Shown: one piece after another, positions 49,048 to 60,140 of the stretch | Layout: the number at the start of each line of letters is the position of its first letter | Numbering within the stretch: the first letter of the stretch is position 1 | Source: Hetaerina americana | Lineage: Eukaryota > Arthropoda > Insecta > Odonata > Calopterygidae | Assembly: GCA_022747635.1 (NCBI GenBank) | Contig: JAKTNV010000001.1 | Location: 43,681,946 to 43,745,945, forward strand | DNA: 64,000 bases | Direction: 5' to 3' | Made by a program: the position numbers and the translations under genes | The notes under the pieces: generated by a model | The model's input: only the letters and a program-made list of their open reading frames with translations | Told to the model about the DNA's origin: nothing | Database searches by the model: none

Positions 49048-52000
49048 GTTGGTGTTTATGGTATTTTGTGTTGAGGATATTTTGTGTCGATGGACTGGAA
49101 ACTGTTCTGATTTGCAAATATTTTTCAGGCTTGCGAAATGCGAGGTATGCCAAAACGGCGACATCAAGTACACGTGTCCTCGGTGTGAAGTGAAAACTTG
49201 CAGCCTCAAATGTGTTAAAATCCATAAATCAGAATTGGATTGCAATGGAGAAAGGGATAAAGTGGCATATAAATCCTTGTCACGATTTACCAACTTAGAT
49301 TTGTTAAGTGGTGAGCGAACACTCAACAAAATGCGAATTTGTCGACCAGCAATTTTTTAATGAAATGTTGTCAATTTAGATTATAGATTAATGGAAGAGA
49401 TTACCAGATCCGTTGATGGCTATCATAGAGACCAGTCGAAAAGATTTACCCGGACCAGACGAGAATTGCCATATGTAAGTAAGAACACGAACGTGTTCAA
49501 ACGTGACAATCTTGATATTGAGTCTGTAAGTTACTTCGGATGTGTTGACCCATCAATGTCACTACCTTAGACAAGAAGTGAAGACTAATATGAACTTGGG
49601 GAAAGAGGTCTTCTCTGTACCTTGGAAAAAGACAGTAGAATGGGGATTGGTATTTGGATTGGCTGTATACAGTCAAATTAAAAGTTGTGGTACTCGAGTT
49701 GAAGGTCCGTTTTGCTAGGATCCCAATTCCTGAAATTGAGGGAAGGGGTAACTGTTCACGTCCCTCCGTGGGAAAATTATTCCCGGTCAAGCTTAGATTT
49801 TTGCATTGTCTCTCCGTTCATTCCGCCCTTGCCCATGCCCACCAGAACCTTGTCGTGCTTAAGTTTAAGTGGACAAAAAGATAAACAAACGAGGAAGTGA
49901 TTGGCGTGGTGGAAAGGAAAGGGGATAGTTTGGAGAAATCCAAAGGGGGTAGGAAGGATGGATGCAGAACATACTGATTGGCAATAGGATGTTGAACACT
50001 GTGAGGGAGGGGAGAACGCTGGGGAAGCAAAGAAGAGATAGGACGTGTTGGGCAGAATAAAGGGAGGAAGGAAATATACGAAATTGAAAAGGGACTTATT
50101 GTACCAATGTTCTACAGGGTTTTGAGAGATTTTGTGATTTGTTGGTCCCAATCTTCGACAATTAACAACAATTGTCAACCTGAAGGTTGGTTTGAGAGGT
50201 GAGGGTAGAACTCGCCTAGTACAAAGCCTAAAGGAATGTGAAATTCACACATAAGGACAGGGGGCAGTTCCTTTTACTGTGCCACCCGTTTGACTATATA
50301 AAATTAATTTATATATGCCAAGAAAAAAATCAATATCTGTGGGAAATAGCTCTGGGGAGTCTGAGGGTTGGACCTCCATTAAGTTGGCCAACCAGAAGGA
50401 ATTGATCAGGTGTTTGGAGGTAATCATATTTTTAGTCTCACTCATGTAGTCTTTCCATTGCTAATTATTCAAAATTCATTTCTATTACTCCACCTTTTTA
50501 ATTAGTTGCAGGTAAATTTTGGTCTACACTCTGAAATAACTAACATTTTCTAAACAAAAGACTGAAATGAAAAAGTGAAACATCCCTTGGAATGCTGGAA
50601 ATTTTTTACATTGAACTTTTCTGATGTATACCAATGGTAGTAATCCAACGTATACATTTTTGATCATAATTAATCATGTTCTTTAACTTATACAACAAAA
50701 TACTTTATCCCTGATACAAACCTTGTCTGACAACATTTCACCATGAAATTTCATAAAACAGAGAGTAATGCGTACCAGAAAGCATTTGTTTCAGTTAAAG
50801 GTGAAGACATGGAATTGATACAGTGAAAGTATTGTGGGAAGATCTTTTAAAAAAAGGATGATTTAAGCTGCAAATAAAGTGGTGATTAGAAAAAAATGTT
50901 GCAAAGCCAAGGTATGCAGAGAAGAGAGATTGTAATGGAAGAATGTAAACACAGAATTACAGATCAGACTTTACAGACACTAGGTAAAAGTGAGAAACTA
51001 AAAGGGTGAAAGAAGTGAGGTAGATAGACCAGGGTAAGAATGTGAAGCATTTACAGAGATGGTGCAAATTGAGTGCACTGTATGGAAAAGTAAATAAAAT
51101 GCCTGGAATTAAGGAAGAAAAATGTGTAGACAACGTAAGGCATGTTACAGGACGAAGACTATTAAAGTCAAATCAAAAAGCAATTGTCATTTCAGACTAC
51201 TTCTGGCCTATTAAAATCTCAGTACTTGTATATCTGTGGTATTGGACAAGTTGGAATTTTTCCAAAAAGAACCTGATGTATACCCAAATTATTATTTTAC
51301 GAGTATTCAAATATTAAAACTGGGTGAATATGTCAATCTGTTTTTAAAATATTATTTTATGGTTTATCAGTTTACTTCGATTTCAGTGGGAATTCTTCCA
51401 AAGGATCACCCAAATCTCAGACCATGAGCTTATATTAAGTATTAAAATTCTCTTATTACAAGACTATTATGCCACCGATAAATGTAATGCAATTTTCAGG
51501 TTTGGTTCTGATATTTTGTTTGTAAATTATGTATTAGTATTACACAAAATATGTTACTCATTGATTTCATTACATGCGGTATGATATCAAAGAATTGACA
51601 TCGTAAATAAAACAGTTTCTGGCATCACTTGGTGGAAATTCTTCATATTGAACTAAAAATTAAACCACTTAGCTTACACTTGCCTACCACCTAGCTACAC
51701 AGAACATGTTCTATCCCCATGTCTTAAGAGAACACTCTTAAAGAACTCAGCATCATAAAACAGATTGTGGTGAACAATGGGTATAGAGAAGTGTTAATTC
51801 ATTAACTTTACAACAAGAAACTATCCCGTTTAGCCAAGTTAGCCTTGTATAGTTCTCCCACATCTGCAGAAAACCAGCCACAATGGCGGAGATTTCCTTT
51901 TCTTGACCACTTGTCATTAAAAGTACAAAGAATCTGCCCAAAAGAAAATGTGAGACCGGCCTTGTACAATAAATCAAAATCAATCAATCTGTTATGCCAC

Positions 52001-55000
52001 ACGAAGGACCAAGTTAAACCCATACACAAGAGTGGGGTGTACAAACTGCTCTGCAAAGACTGCAACCGGATATACATAGGCCAGACGGGAAGGAGATTTG
52101 AGACAAGAATAAAGGAGCACCGAGCATGCTTTAGGAAACACATCTCCACGTCACTCTTCGCCAAACATCTGAGAGACTGTGGCCATAGCAGCGATTTCAT
52201 CCCCGAAATCCTGCTCTTAGAGAAGAAAGATCACCGCCTCGATGTGCTGGAGCAATTAGAAATACTTCAGCACATGGATTATGGAGGAGATGTTTTGACC
52301 AACGAATTTCTTTACCCTTCGCGTTCCCTGTTATTGTATTTTCCTCGCCCATCTGCCAACTAAACTGACACCAAGCAAAACCTTTTCAACAGTGTAGTAA
52401 CCCCTCCCTGCCTACTACTTAATCACCTAATTACCCAGTGCCATTCGCAATACCCATTCCCCCACTCCTCTGCCAACTAATCGACACCAAGCAAAACTTT
52501 TTTCAACAATATATATATTTTTTCTTTTTCAACAATGTATATTTTTTTATTTTATATTTTCAACAATGTATTAATTCCTTCTCCCAGCCTGCTAATGTAT
52601 CAATGTTACCATTCCTCCTCCTCCGCCCCCTCTTCCTACCCTAACCAATCCTTGCTTTCCTCCCTCCCTCCTCTTCCCCTCCATCCAGAGCTATATATAC
52701 TGTGTTTGACTTGTATTTTTACATGATGATGTTATACCATAACGAAACCTAGGTCGTAAATGATAGATTTTATGTGGAAAAGCTAAGTGGTTTAATTTTA
52801 AGTTCAATTGACAACATTATACCTTGCAGCATTTAAACCAGTTGAAGATTGCTGCAATGAAAAGAGGATGCCAGTTGAATTTTCTGCCTCAGAATTTTTC
52901 TCGTCACAAATCAAACCAAACATTCTTTGACTGGAAGAAGAATATAATATTTTGGAAAGTTGACTGGGTTTTTCCACAAGCAGACAATCTCTTAATGCAT
53001 TCTGAAAGGTAAGTCTTATCAGATTTGTTTGTATATCACTTTCTAAAATGCATGCATGATAATATCTCATTCTATGATTAAATTTTATCTAAACATTCCA
53101 ACAAGAGGTCTCCTAATTTTTAACAAGCCATGCAATATTCTTAAAACTATTTTATTTCTACTCATTCCTTTATCTTGCCAACGTCAAAATTAATTCCAAA
53201 TTAGCTTTTGATTACTTGATTGCATTAAGAAGAGCATTTCTATCTTACCTACAGTTAATTTAATTTGTTTTTAATAGTTCTGTAAAACATTTCACCAAAA
53301 GTTATTCCCCTTATATGTTTAAAAATATTCTTGCAATTGACAATTAAGGGTATGCAGTTTCAAAGGAATCTGATAATAACTGGGTCTACCCATGTCAAAG
53401 TGGATTCAGCTTTCAATTTATAAATGCACTCACTCAAAATATAAGGTTTTCTCAGAACTTTTTATAAGAGAATTGAGATGGTGCGGTGGCTAACATACTG
53501 GCTTCACATCGTGAGGGCCTAGGTTTATATCCTGGAGATGACCTATTTTTTAGTAGTATTCCGATCCGTACTTGAGCTACTTTGTGGAGAGCACTTTGAG
53601 TGAGTACAACATCCATCGGATGGGAAAATCTGATCCCTTGGTGCCGTTTGATAAGAGAAGGCTAATGCTGACACCAGGTTTCTCTCCACCCTCCTTCCTT
53701 TCCCATCCATCCTCAATGGCGCAAATGGCCTTGGATGTTGGTCACCTCCCCTAAAAACTACTACCACTACTTTTTCATAAGTTACTTCTACCTAATTACT
53801 ACCCTATGAAAAACTGTTACATCACTCATTTCTATAGTGTTATCTGTTGGAAGTCAAAATGAACATATCACAGACAACATTTTATTGATTGTTAGATAAA
53901 AAACAAATTAGATTCCATTAAGAATATTTCAATTTTGCTTCTCTTTGTTAGCCACTAAGCCACATTGCTGCCTTGAACAATTGTTGTCACCATATTGTAG
54001 AGGAATTACTGCTGTGGGTTGCAAAAGGATGTGTAGTAGTTTGAAGTTTTGTTCAATAACCGGCAGTCCAAGGAACTTGCAAGTTAGACAGCCTCTCTCT
54101 CATGGACGTAATTTTAATCACTACGTTATCTCAGCCTTAAGTAGTATTGTGCATTTTATATTTATTAATATTGAAGTTTGCTTTTTCGCTCCGAAGTATG
54201 GCGGATGTCACCATGCTAAGGCAAATTGGGCTAGCATCTGTTTGATGCTTTCAACACCGTCCCAGCACATACTGTTGTCGCATTTACCTTATAACATCAT
54301 CATTTGTTTTATTTGATTACTGCCCAACTAATCTGGTAATTTTATTAAAGTATGCAGTGATTGGACTGATATGTAGTTGACTACTAGGGACATTCATGGA
54401 GAACTTGAGGAGTAATTAGATCTCTGGGGCAAAATATCCTTTTGAATAATATAGCGTAGAAAGGATCCGATATTGAATAAAGCAGACCTCATTCAACCAT
54501 CCATAATCACTTGAATGAAACCTTTCCCTCTTTGAGGATATTTGAACTTGAATGAATCATTGTGCAATCTGAAACTTTAAGTATTAATTTCAGTGTATTA
54601 TCAATAGGTTGTTGGAAACTGAAAAATTATCAAGAGCTGTGTCACAGTTTCTGGATCCCAACCAGCAGAAATGTCAAGCTTTGCAGTTCTACCAGTCTGT
54701 TGGATGGAATAACATTTGTGTGCTTCTCAAAGCTGAAGGTGTAAAAAAATCAAATTCTCGGTACTTAAAATTTATTCTATTAATCGTTTTATCGCTATTG
54801 TAAATTCTTCTTTTAGAATAAGGGAGATGTTATGAATTATCTCACTTGTAATTTTCTACAGGTTTTATGATCTTGACCTCTCAATGTCCATAAAAGCTAA
54901 CCTGAAGGGCAAGTTCATTGTTGAATATCCTACAATTTATGTAATTATGAAGGATCATAAGTTAATGTACAACATCATAGACTCAGGTAAGTCAAACCCT

Positions 55001-58000
55001 GTTGCATCTCATATAAATAACTGAGACTCAGTAATTTTTCTTTTATTACTGGCATAATTACCTGTATGCACATCATGGATAATTTTGTGGATAATAAATG
55101 TAACCTGCATTCACTTGCCATCTGCCATATTTCTGAGAGAGAAATCGAAAGGAAAAAATTGATATTTTGATCCATAGTTCGTTACTCATCTGCAAAAATG
55201 ATGTGTCTCTGTATATAAGAAAGGCTATGAATATGAAGCCCAGTACGGTAATGGGAATTCATAACATTAAAAAGTACTCTATTGTTTCAGGCTTCACTTC
55301 GTGGAAGTAATTAATATCCATTACTAAAAAAGAAAGAAAGACTCATACTTTTCCACAGATTTTATTATACGGTACAACGTGTTTCACCGACTTGCGGCAT
55401 CATCAGGTACAAATTTACAAAACAGACAGAGCAGGCATATATACCCTCAGGACAGAGTGGGGGCTGGCAGGGTTGGAAGGATTTGAGAGGGGTGGGGGCT
55501 CGCAGGTGCGTTGATGGATTGTTTTGACCATTTCCAGGCTAATTTCTCGGAGAGGAGTGGGGAGGGGTATGGGAATAATTGCTCATTACAAAGTGTCGTG
55601 TTGGGGTTCACCAAATGCCTTCTAATCTCTAATTGCTCGAGAGCATCCATTTTTAATCCTTTTGGGAGTGTGTGTAATATCTCTGGGACAAAGTCACTGC
55701 TGTGGTTGAATTCTAGTAAATGCTTGGCGAAGAGAGAGTTGTTATTCTGATTTTTGTGACACCTAGCGTGTTCCTTGACTCGTAACTTGATATTCCTGCC
55801 GGTCTGACCGACATAAACGCTGTTGCAATCCTCGCATTTCAGTTTATAAATGCCTGATTTGAGAAGGCTATCCTGGGTGTCTTTTCCATTGGCTAGAAGT
55901 TTGGAGAGGGTTATGGGTGGGTAGAAGGCTGCTTTGAGTGAGGTGGGTAGGCAGTTGGAAATCCTATATGAAAGATCTCCCAGAAACGGGATCGAGCACC
56001 ACTTAAAATCTTTAGATACTGCGGGCTGTGATACGAAAATGCTTTTTATGGCCATTGCTTTTTGTTTTTTCCGTAGTAATGTGTCAACTAGTTTGGGGTT
56101 GAAACCATTGTTGGTAGCTATATTAGTGATATTCACGAGTTCAATTTTGAAGTTTTTGGGGGAAAGGGGGATGTGTAGGAGGCGGTGGATCATGGAGTGG
56201 AGGGCTGCGTGTTTGTGAGAAAAGTGGTGTGCGGAATCATTAGAAATTATATGGTCTGTATATGTGGGTTTCCTATAAATTGCAAATTCGTGTCTATTAT
56301 CCCTAATTGTGATTGTCAAGTCGAGGAAGTTGATGGTGCCGTTGACGTCTTTTTCCATGGAGAAGGAGATATTCCGATGAAGAGTGTTTAGGAAATTAAG
56401 GAAGGAGTCTAACTGTCGGTTGGTTCCAGTCCATAGGCATAGTATATCGTCAACGTAACGAAACCAATAGCCCACGTTTTTGTTATGCTGATTGTCAGCA
56501 TTAAAAAGATGTTCTTCTACAGAATTGAGTAAAAATCAGCAAATCTGCTCTGTCTGTTTTGCAAATTTGTACCTGATGATGCCGCAAGTCGGTGAAACGC
56601 GTTGTACCGTATAATAAAATCTGTGGACAAGTACGAGTCTTTCTTTCTTTTTTAGTAATGGATATTAAAAAGTACATTTATCGTAATTTGGAATCAGAAA
56701 AGGTGGCCACCTGAAAAATTATTCATGAAATCCAATTGTGTATAGTTTCATAAACTGTGATAAAGATACAGGTAAAGGTATTATGCTGTATTTGCTTCAT
56801 TCATGAATATCTATTGTAAATGTAATATTATAATTTTTTATCAGAATAGGTAGTTACTTTAAAAATGATGTGCGAAAGTCAGTTGAACTTCTTATTTTAC
56901 TTTGTACTACTAGCGATATAGTCATTAAAACAAGTTGGTACACATTTCAAATTACAGGGGCAGTTACTATAGATTGTGATGTGGTTTTTAAGTTGAAAGA
57001 TTAAGTTCAAACATCGATAGTCAGGAATAGGGAAATGTTGCCTGCAGTAAACTTGTGTATAAAATGTCTAAGAAAAAGTTTTGGAAAAATAGATTTATTT
57101 CAGATATTGCTAAAATACCGCAAAATTCTTCAGTTCATCCCTTGAGCATCGATACACTTTTTCTGGTGGTTTTTCCAGCGCTCGAAGGCTTCCTAGTAGG
57201 CAGATTCTGGAAGGTCCTTAAGGGTTCATATGCAAGCTTCTTTGATGGCACTTAGGATCTCATGGTGGTGTCCTTTAAGGGTGGGTTACACTTTTGGGAA
57301 TAGGAAATAGTTTGCTGGTGCTAAGTCAGGAATGTCAGAAAGTTAGTCTTCTTCATCAAGCAGACACTGGACTCTGCTTTTGTTTTGTCTGTCAAGGCCT
57401 TCAGGGCAAGTTTAGCGTAGATCTTTCACATGTGGATCGAGATGGTGCGGTGGCTATTGTAATGGCTTCCCACCCAGAGGGCCTCGGTTCAAATCCTAGT
57501 GGCATTGAATATTTTTCAGTGGTGTCTCGATCCCTACTTGAGGTGCGTTGTGGAGGGCACTTTGAGTGAGTACACCATCTCTCAGATGGGACGTTAAGCT
57601 GTGGACCCCTTGGTGCCTTTTGTTAAGAGTAGGTTAATGCCGATGCCTGGTTTCTCTCCGCCCTTCAATCTTATCCTGTCCATCCCTATTGGTGTAAATG
57701 ACCTTAGCTGTCAGTTGCCTCCCCTAAATACTACTACTATCTTTCGCATCATTAAATTTTAAGTGATTATGGTGTGCACAGTCATCTTATCAATGACAAT
57801 ACGATCTGTGATCATGGGCAGACTTAACTGATGGTCTGAAGTCAGCACTAAAGGCAAATGTCAGGAAAAAATTGTTACCATTACTTTAATACAGGCCTTG
57901 TAAGCATGTATTGTTCATGTGCATTCGTTGTACAGATAAAAGAAACACAGCAATTCCACTCTCCCAGTAATGTCTCATCCCCATTTATGATATGATCTAA

Positions 58001-59775
58001 GAGTGTGTTACCATCGTTGTTATAGGCTTTGAGAAAAGTCAGCGATGCAGCAAGATGCTGTTTTTTGTGATGTTCTGTCAAGATTTTTGGCACCCATTTG
58101 GCACAAAATTTGTTATAGCCAAGCTACCCCATTACGATTTCATGCAGTAAACTTGTGAAATTGGGGAAAATGAAGCGAGAAATCTACAGTCATAAATTGG
58201 CAATATTCCCAAATTATTTCATTGATTTTCAGCATCAGTTCGTCTGTCACAAGGCTGGGCCGACCGCTGCGGTCCTAATCGTGAACATTGTAGTGGCCAT
58301 TTTTAAACTGAATGTGCCCACTGCCTGACTAACTTCACTCATAATTGGTTCGTGGTTTTTTGCCAGTGAACACTAATCACAGATTGCACGTCACAATTCG
58401 TGATATTTTCTATTGCAGCACACATTTGAGCAGTTTGTAGTGAGCAAAGTGGAAGAACCACACGACCTGCACACTACCACAGCATGATGCGTACTTAGTG
58501 TAGGGACGTTCATATACCAAGATGGTGGCTCTAGCTCTACCCACTGCCATGCTAGGCTGAAATAAGTTACTTTCTGGACAGCCCTCTTATATATAAATCC
58601 AAAGTTGGATTATCTTTTGACGGGATGTAATGCAGGTAGTGTTTCAGAGGGGAAGATGTTGTAGAAGAGGTATTTCATTTATGTAAATTTATCTCTGTAA
58701 ATGATACTAATGCCATTTATTTAAATCACCTTTTTGGATTGGAGTCAGACTTAAGTAAACAAACTGGGCTTTTTTCAAATGCTAGTTAGGGCTGTCATAA
58801 AATTTTGTCCGTCACGGATGCACTTAATTTCGCCTTAATTAGAGGCCCATGTATACTGGTTGTACGGATGGTATTAAATACCTTTTCCAGCTGCTGATCT
58901 CTGCTAACTAAGTCAATGGAAAAAGAAGACATAATGACCATTTGAAATGCTGTCCTATGGAAAACAAGCCAACCAAAATAGGCTTATTTTCCTATAACTT
59001 ATAAATGGCCGGCCGAAGACAATTGAAAATGTGGGATTAGCCTTAAAATAAAGATGCAATTTTATGATTTCTGTGTTCACACATGTTGAATCAATCACAA
59101 TATCATACAATCAATATGGCGGCCATGGATATACTTCACTCTTGCCAATCTGTTTTACTGGTCAAACATAAGGAAATCAACTGGACCTTGGTATTACTTG
59201 TTATACCAAGCTTTTTATTATATGCCATGCTTATTAATTGAGGCTTCCACTGTGTGCGGAAACACTAGATAATGCAAAGAGGAAAGCAAATTTGGAAGCA
59301 TTCACACAAAAGTTAGTGTATTTTTTTACTATAACACAATGTATGATGAGAATTTATTTAGAATAAAAACAAACAAAAATGTCTTTAGTTTTAATAATCT
59401 GTAAAATTTGATGATGAAATATTAGCTTGATGTTCATGCATAAATTATAATTAAGTATGGATTTATTTTTTGTTTCAATGTCTCACTGTTTAGAATGTCA
59501 GATACGAATCTTAAGTATAATTTTTCATCTGAAATTATTTCTTTTTTTCAGATGTTGAAGAAGAAACACCAGATGTTTGCTTTCCTGGAAACATTCGTGC
59601 ACCTTCACATGAAAAAAAGGCTGTTGAATCAAAACCTAAAAATTTGTTGTTTGATGATGATATATCTAGTTCTGATAGTGAGGAAGATGAAGGAAAAGTT
59701 AACAAACATAAAAACAAAAAAATTAAACGAACAGAAATAGACATTCCATCATATGATGTGCTGATTAAGCAGTAG
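49007..59775 (+). CDS. ZNHIT6: ZNHIT6 / BCD1, box C/D snoRNP assembly factor, complete, 7 exons
   Basis: Seen: exons 49007-49047, 49129-49310, 49380-49474, 52830-53008, 54608-54760, 54862-54986 and 59552-59775 join into a 999-nt frame (332 residues plus stop). Residues 18-52 form a zf-HIT finger with all eight ligands (Cys 18, 21, 30, 33, 38, 42, His 46, Cys 52), followed by CNGERDKVAYKSLSRF and NLDLLSDYRLMEE, both typical of ZNHIT6. The middle FFDWKKNIIFWKVDWVFPQA and the YPTIYVIMKD block also match. The C-terminus is acidic (DDDISSSDSEEDE) then Lys-rich. Known: BCD1 acts in the nucleus with the R2TP chaperone and NUFIP to build box C/D snoRNPs. Two Penelope-like elements lie in introns 3 and 6 and a SINE in intron 4. 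All introns are GT-AG. Confidence 0.96.
49129..49310 (+). CDS. ZNHIT6: ZNHIT6 exon 2 (zf-HIT finger)
   Basis: Residues 14-74. Carries the entire zf-HIT finger, with CEVC, CPRC, CSLKC and HKSELDC as ligand pairs, and the family-specific RDKVAY. Acceptor tttttcag, donor gtgagc. Confidence 0.97.
49380..49474 (+). CDS. ZNHIT6: ZNHIT6 exon 3
   Basis: Starts by completing the Asp of LLSDYRLMEE, a ZNHIT6 signature, and ends ...RRELPY at donor gtaagt. The preceding intron is only 69 nt. Confidence 0.93.
49475..51604. other. ZNHIT6 intron 3, part before PLE1
   Basis: Purine-rich at 49880-50110 on the plus strand. A possible SINE-C tail fragment (reverse strand) near 50240-50300. No gene recognised. 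Confidence 0.5.
51845..52363 (+). pseudogene. PLE1 GIY-YIG endonuclease fragment
   Basis: 172-residue open frame. The CCHH-type Cys pair (CKDC) directly before YIGQTG, the R/K-rich helix and the terminal LEQLEIL block are the endonuclease end of Penelope-like polyproteins. The open frame has no stop, but the reverse transcriptase (palm, YVDD) expected upstream is absent. Confidence 0.85.
52721..52757 (+). ncRNA. Hammerhead-like motif with a mutated core, PLE1 right end
   Basis: Same stem II, GAAA, stem III and GTC site as the motif at 48430, but the CTGATGA box reads ATGATGA. Loss of the invariant C3 should cripple cleavage. Confidence 0.7.
52830..53008 (+). CDS. ZNHIT6: ZNHIT6 exon 4
   Basis: Contains AAMKRGCQLNFLPQNFSRHK and TFFDWKKNIIFWKVDW, matching the core of human ZNHIT6. 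Acceptor accttgcag, donor gtaagt. A Penelope-like insertion ends 24 nt upstream of this exon. Confidence 0.95.
53473..53765 (+). mobile_element. SINE-B, diverged copy, ZNHIT6 intron 4
   Basis: GAGATGGTGCGGTGGCTAAC head, an altered box B (GGTTTATATCC), the same body, and an ACTACTACCACTAC tail. More mutated than the copies at 39187 and 57435. Confidence 0.8.
54608..54760 (+). CDS. ZNHIT6: ZNHIT6 exon 5
   Basis: Encodes LSRAVSQFLDPNQQKCQALQ and onward, aligned with the INEILKPYIDPEKSDPVIRQ region of human. Acceptor caatag, donor gtactt. Confidence 0.92.
54862..54986 (+). CDS. ZNHIT6: ZNHIT6 exon 6
   Basis: FYDLDLSMSIKANLKGKFIV then EYPTIYVIM, matching YYELDPYKSLLDNLRNKVII then EYPTLHVVL. Acceptor tctacag, donor gtaagt. 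Confidence 0.95.
55382..55406 (-). ncRNA. Hammerhead-like core, left end of PLE2
   Basis: Reverse strand: CTGATGA, stem II CCG-CAAGT-CGG, GAAA, then a short stem III and a GTT/GTA site. Permissive NUH triplet rather than GUC. Known: Penelope-like elements commonly carry minimal hammerhead ribozymes. Activity is inferred only. Confidence 0.65.
55447..56475 (-). pseudogene. PLE2 reverse transcriptase (partial) - GIY-YIG endonuclease
   Basis: 342 residues, open. Residues 1-60: GYWFRYVDDILCLWTG with the catalytic YVDD, then the thumb with FLDLTITIRDN and FAIYRKPTYTDHII. Residues 200-290: SGIYKLKCEDCNSVYVGQTG, RVKEHARCHKN, LFAKHLLEFNHSSDF, EQLEIRRHL, a Penelope GIY-YIG domain. Full Penelope proteins are roughly twice as long, so the N-terminus is lost. 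No stop interrupts what remains, which suggests a young copy. Confidence 0.9.
56573..56604 (+). ncRNA. Hammerhead-like core, right end of PLE2
   Basis: CTGATGA at 56573-56579, CCG/CGG stem II, GAAA at 56594-56597, stem III CGCG, then the TTGTAC cleavage region. Inverted relative to the left-end copy. Confidence 0.65.
57130..58588 (-). mobile_element. Decayed mariner element with a nested SINE
   Basis: In ZNHIT6 intron 6, minus strand. The right end GGGCTGTCCAGAAAGTAAC at 58587 is a mariner-type terminal repeat next to TA. VPKILTEHHKKQHLAASLTF at about 58085 and NGDETLL at about 57970 carry the first catalytic Asp. DIPDLAPANYFLFPK and LKGHHHEILSAIKEA at 57220-57340 are the C-terminal half. 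A SINE at 57435-57732 interrupts it. Many stops. Confidence 0.8.
57435..57732 (+). mobile_element. SINE-B nested in a mariner remnant
   Basis: GATCGAGATGGTGCGGTGGC head, box B GGTTCAAATCC, full body, ACTACTACT tail. It splits the mariner transposase sequence in ZNHIT6 intron 6. Confidence 0.87.
58589..59551. other. ZNHIT6 intron 6, 3' part
   Basis: No gene or named repeat recognised. Confidence 0.6.
59552..59775 (+). CDS. ZNHIT6: ZNHIT6 exon 7 (stop codon)
   Basis: Acidic and Lys-rich tail of 74 residues ending DVLIKQ and TAG at 59773-59775. Acceptor tttttttcag. Phase matches exon 6, and the acidic tail is common in ZNHIT6 proteins. Confidence 0.88.
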
Positions 59776-60134
59776 TATTTCAAAAGTTGGTTACATTTAT
59801 TTCCACCAGTTAACAGACTGTATATTTTGTGTTAAGTGCAGAAATATTTCTTGATTTGAGACCACTGTGATGGCGAATAATTTTCTAAGACATGACTTTT
59901 ATAACTATACCCCATCTTTATATTTTGTATCTTCCTAGGTCTTAACTAGAAAAACCAAGTTTTGATTAGAATTGGGAACATCAGTGTAACTATTTACCTA
60001 GAAGGAAATATATACTTTTTTTCTTTCACGGCTTGGTGAAATTTAAGTTATATCCGGGGAATCAGTTAAGAAATTCACTGATACTCATTTATCCTGGATT
60101 GAATTGAGCAACTAAATTGTGCGTTGTTTAAATG

Positions 60135-60140
60135 AATAAA
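60135..60140 (+). terminator. Candidate ZNHIT6 polyadenylation signal
   Basis: AATAAA 360 nt downstream of the ZNHIT6 stop codon. No other gene begins before COX19. Inferred from position. Confidence 0.45.

Larger units (their letters stand above)
51605..52805 (+). mobile_element. Penelope-like element 1 (GIY-YIG endonuclease remnant)
   Basis: In ZNHIT6 intron 3. Probable target duplication aattgacatcgt / aattgacaacat (51593, 52806; 10 of 12 identical). Inverted ends of about 29 bp lie at 51648-51676 and 52781-52809. The forward frame 51845-52363 (172 residues) has a Penelope-type GIY-YIG domain: SGVYKLLCKDCNRIYIGQTG, RIKEHRACF, LFAKHLRDCGHSSDF, EQLEI. The reverse-transcriptase part is missing, so the copy is truncated. 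A hammerhead-like motif precedes the right end. Confidence 0.85.
55278..56663 (-). mobile_element. Penelope-like element 2 (RT C-terminus plus GIY-YIG)
   Basis: In ZNHIT6 intron 6, flanked by a perfect 12-bp duplication ATTAAAAAGTAC (55266-55277, 56664-56675). Inverted ends of about 120 bp lie at 55313-55434 and 56545-56666; each holds a hammerhead-like core. The minus-strand frame 56475-55447 encodes the RT C-terminal half and the endonuclease. 5'-truncated: the fingers and N-terminus of the RT are absent. Confidence 0.92.

Noticed and set aside
49128..49310. ZNHIT6 as a two-exon frame starting in intron 1 or reading through to 49360
   Set aside because: The read-through frame stops soon after, while splicing at 49047/49129 and 49310/49380 recovers the full family alignment.
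53945..54316. 123-codon plus-strand open frame in ZNHIT6 intron 4
   Set aside because: No family resemblance, and the mapped ZNHIT6 splice sites skip it.
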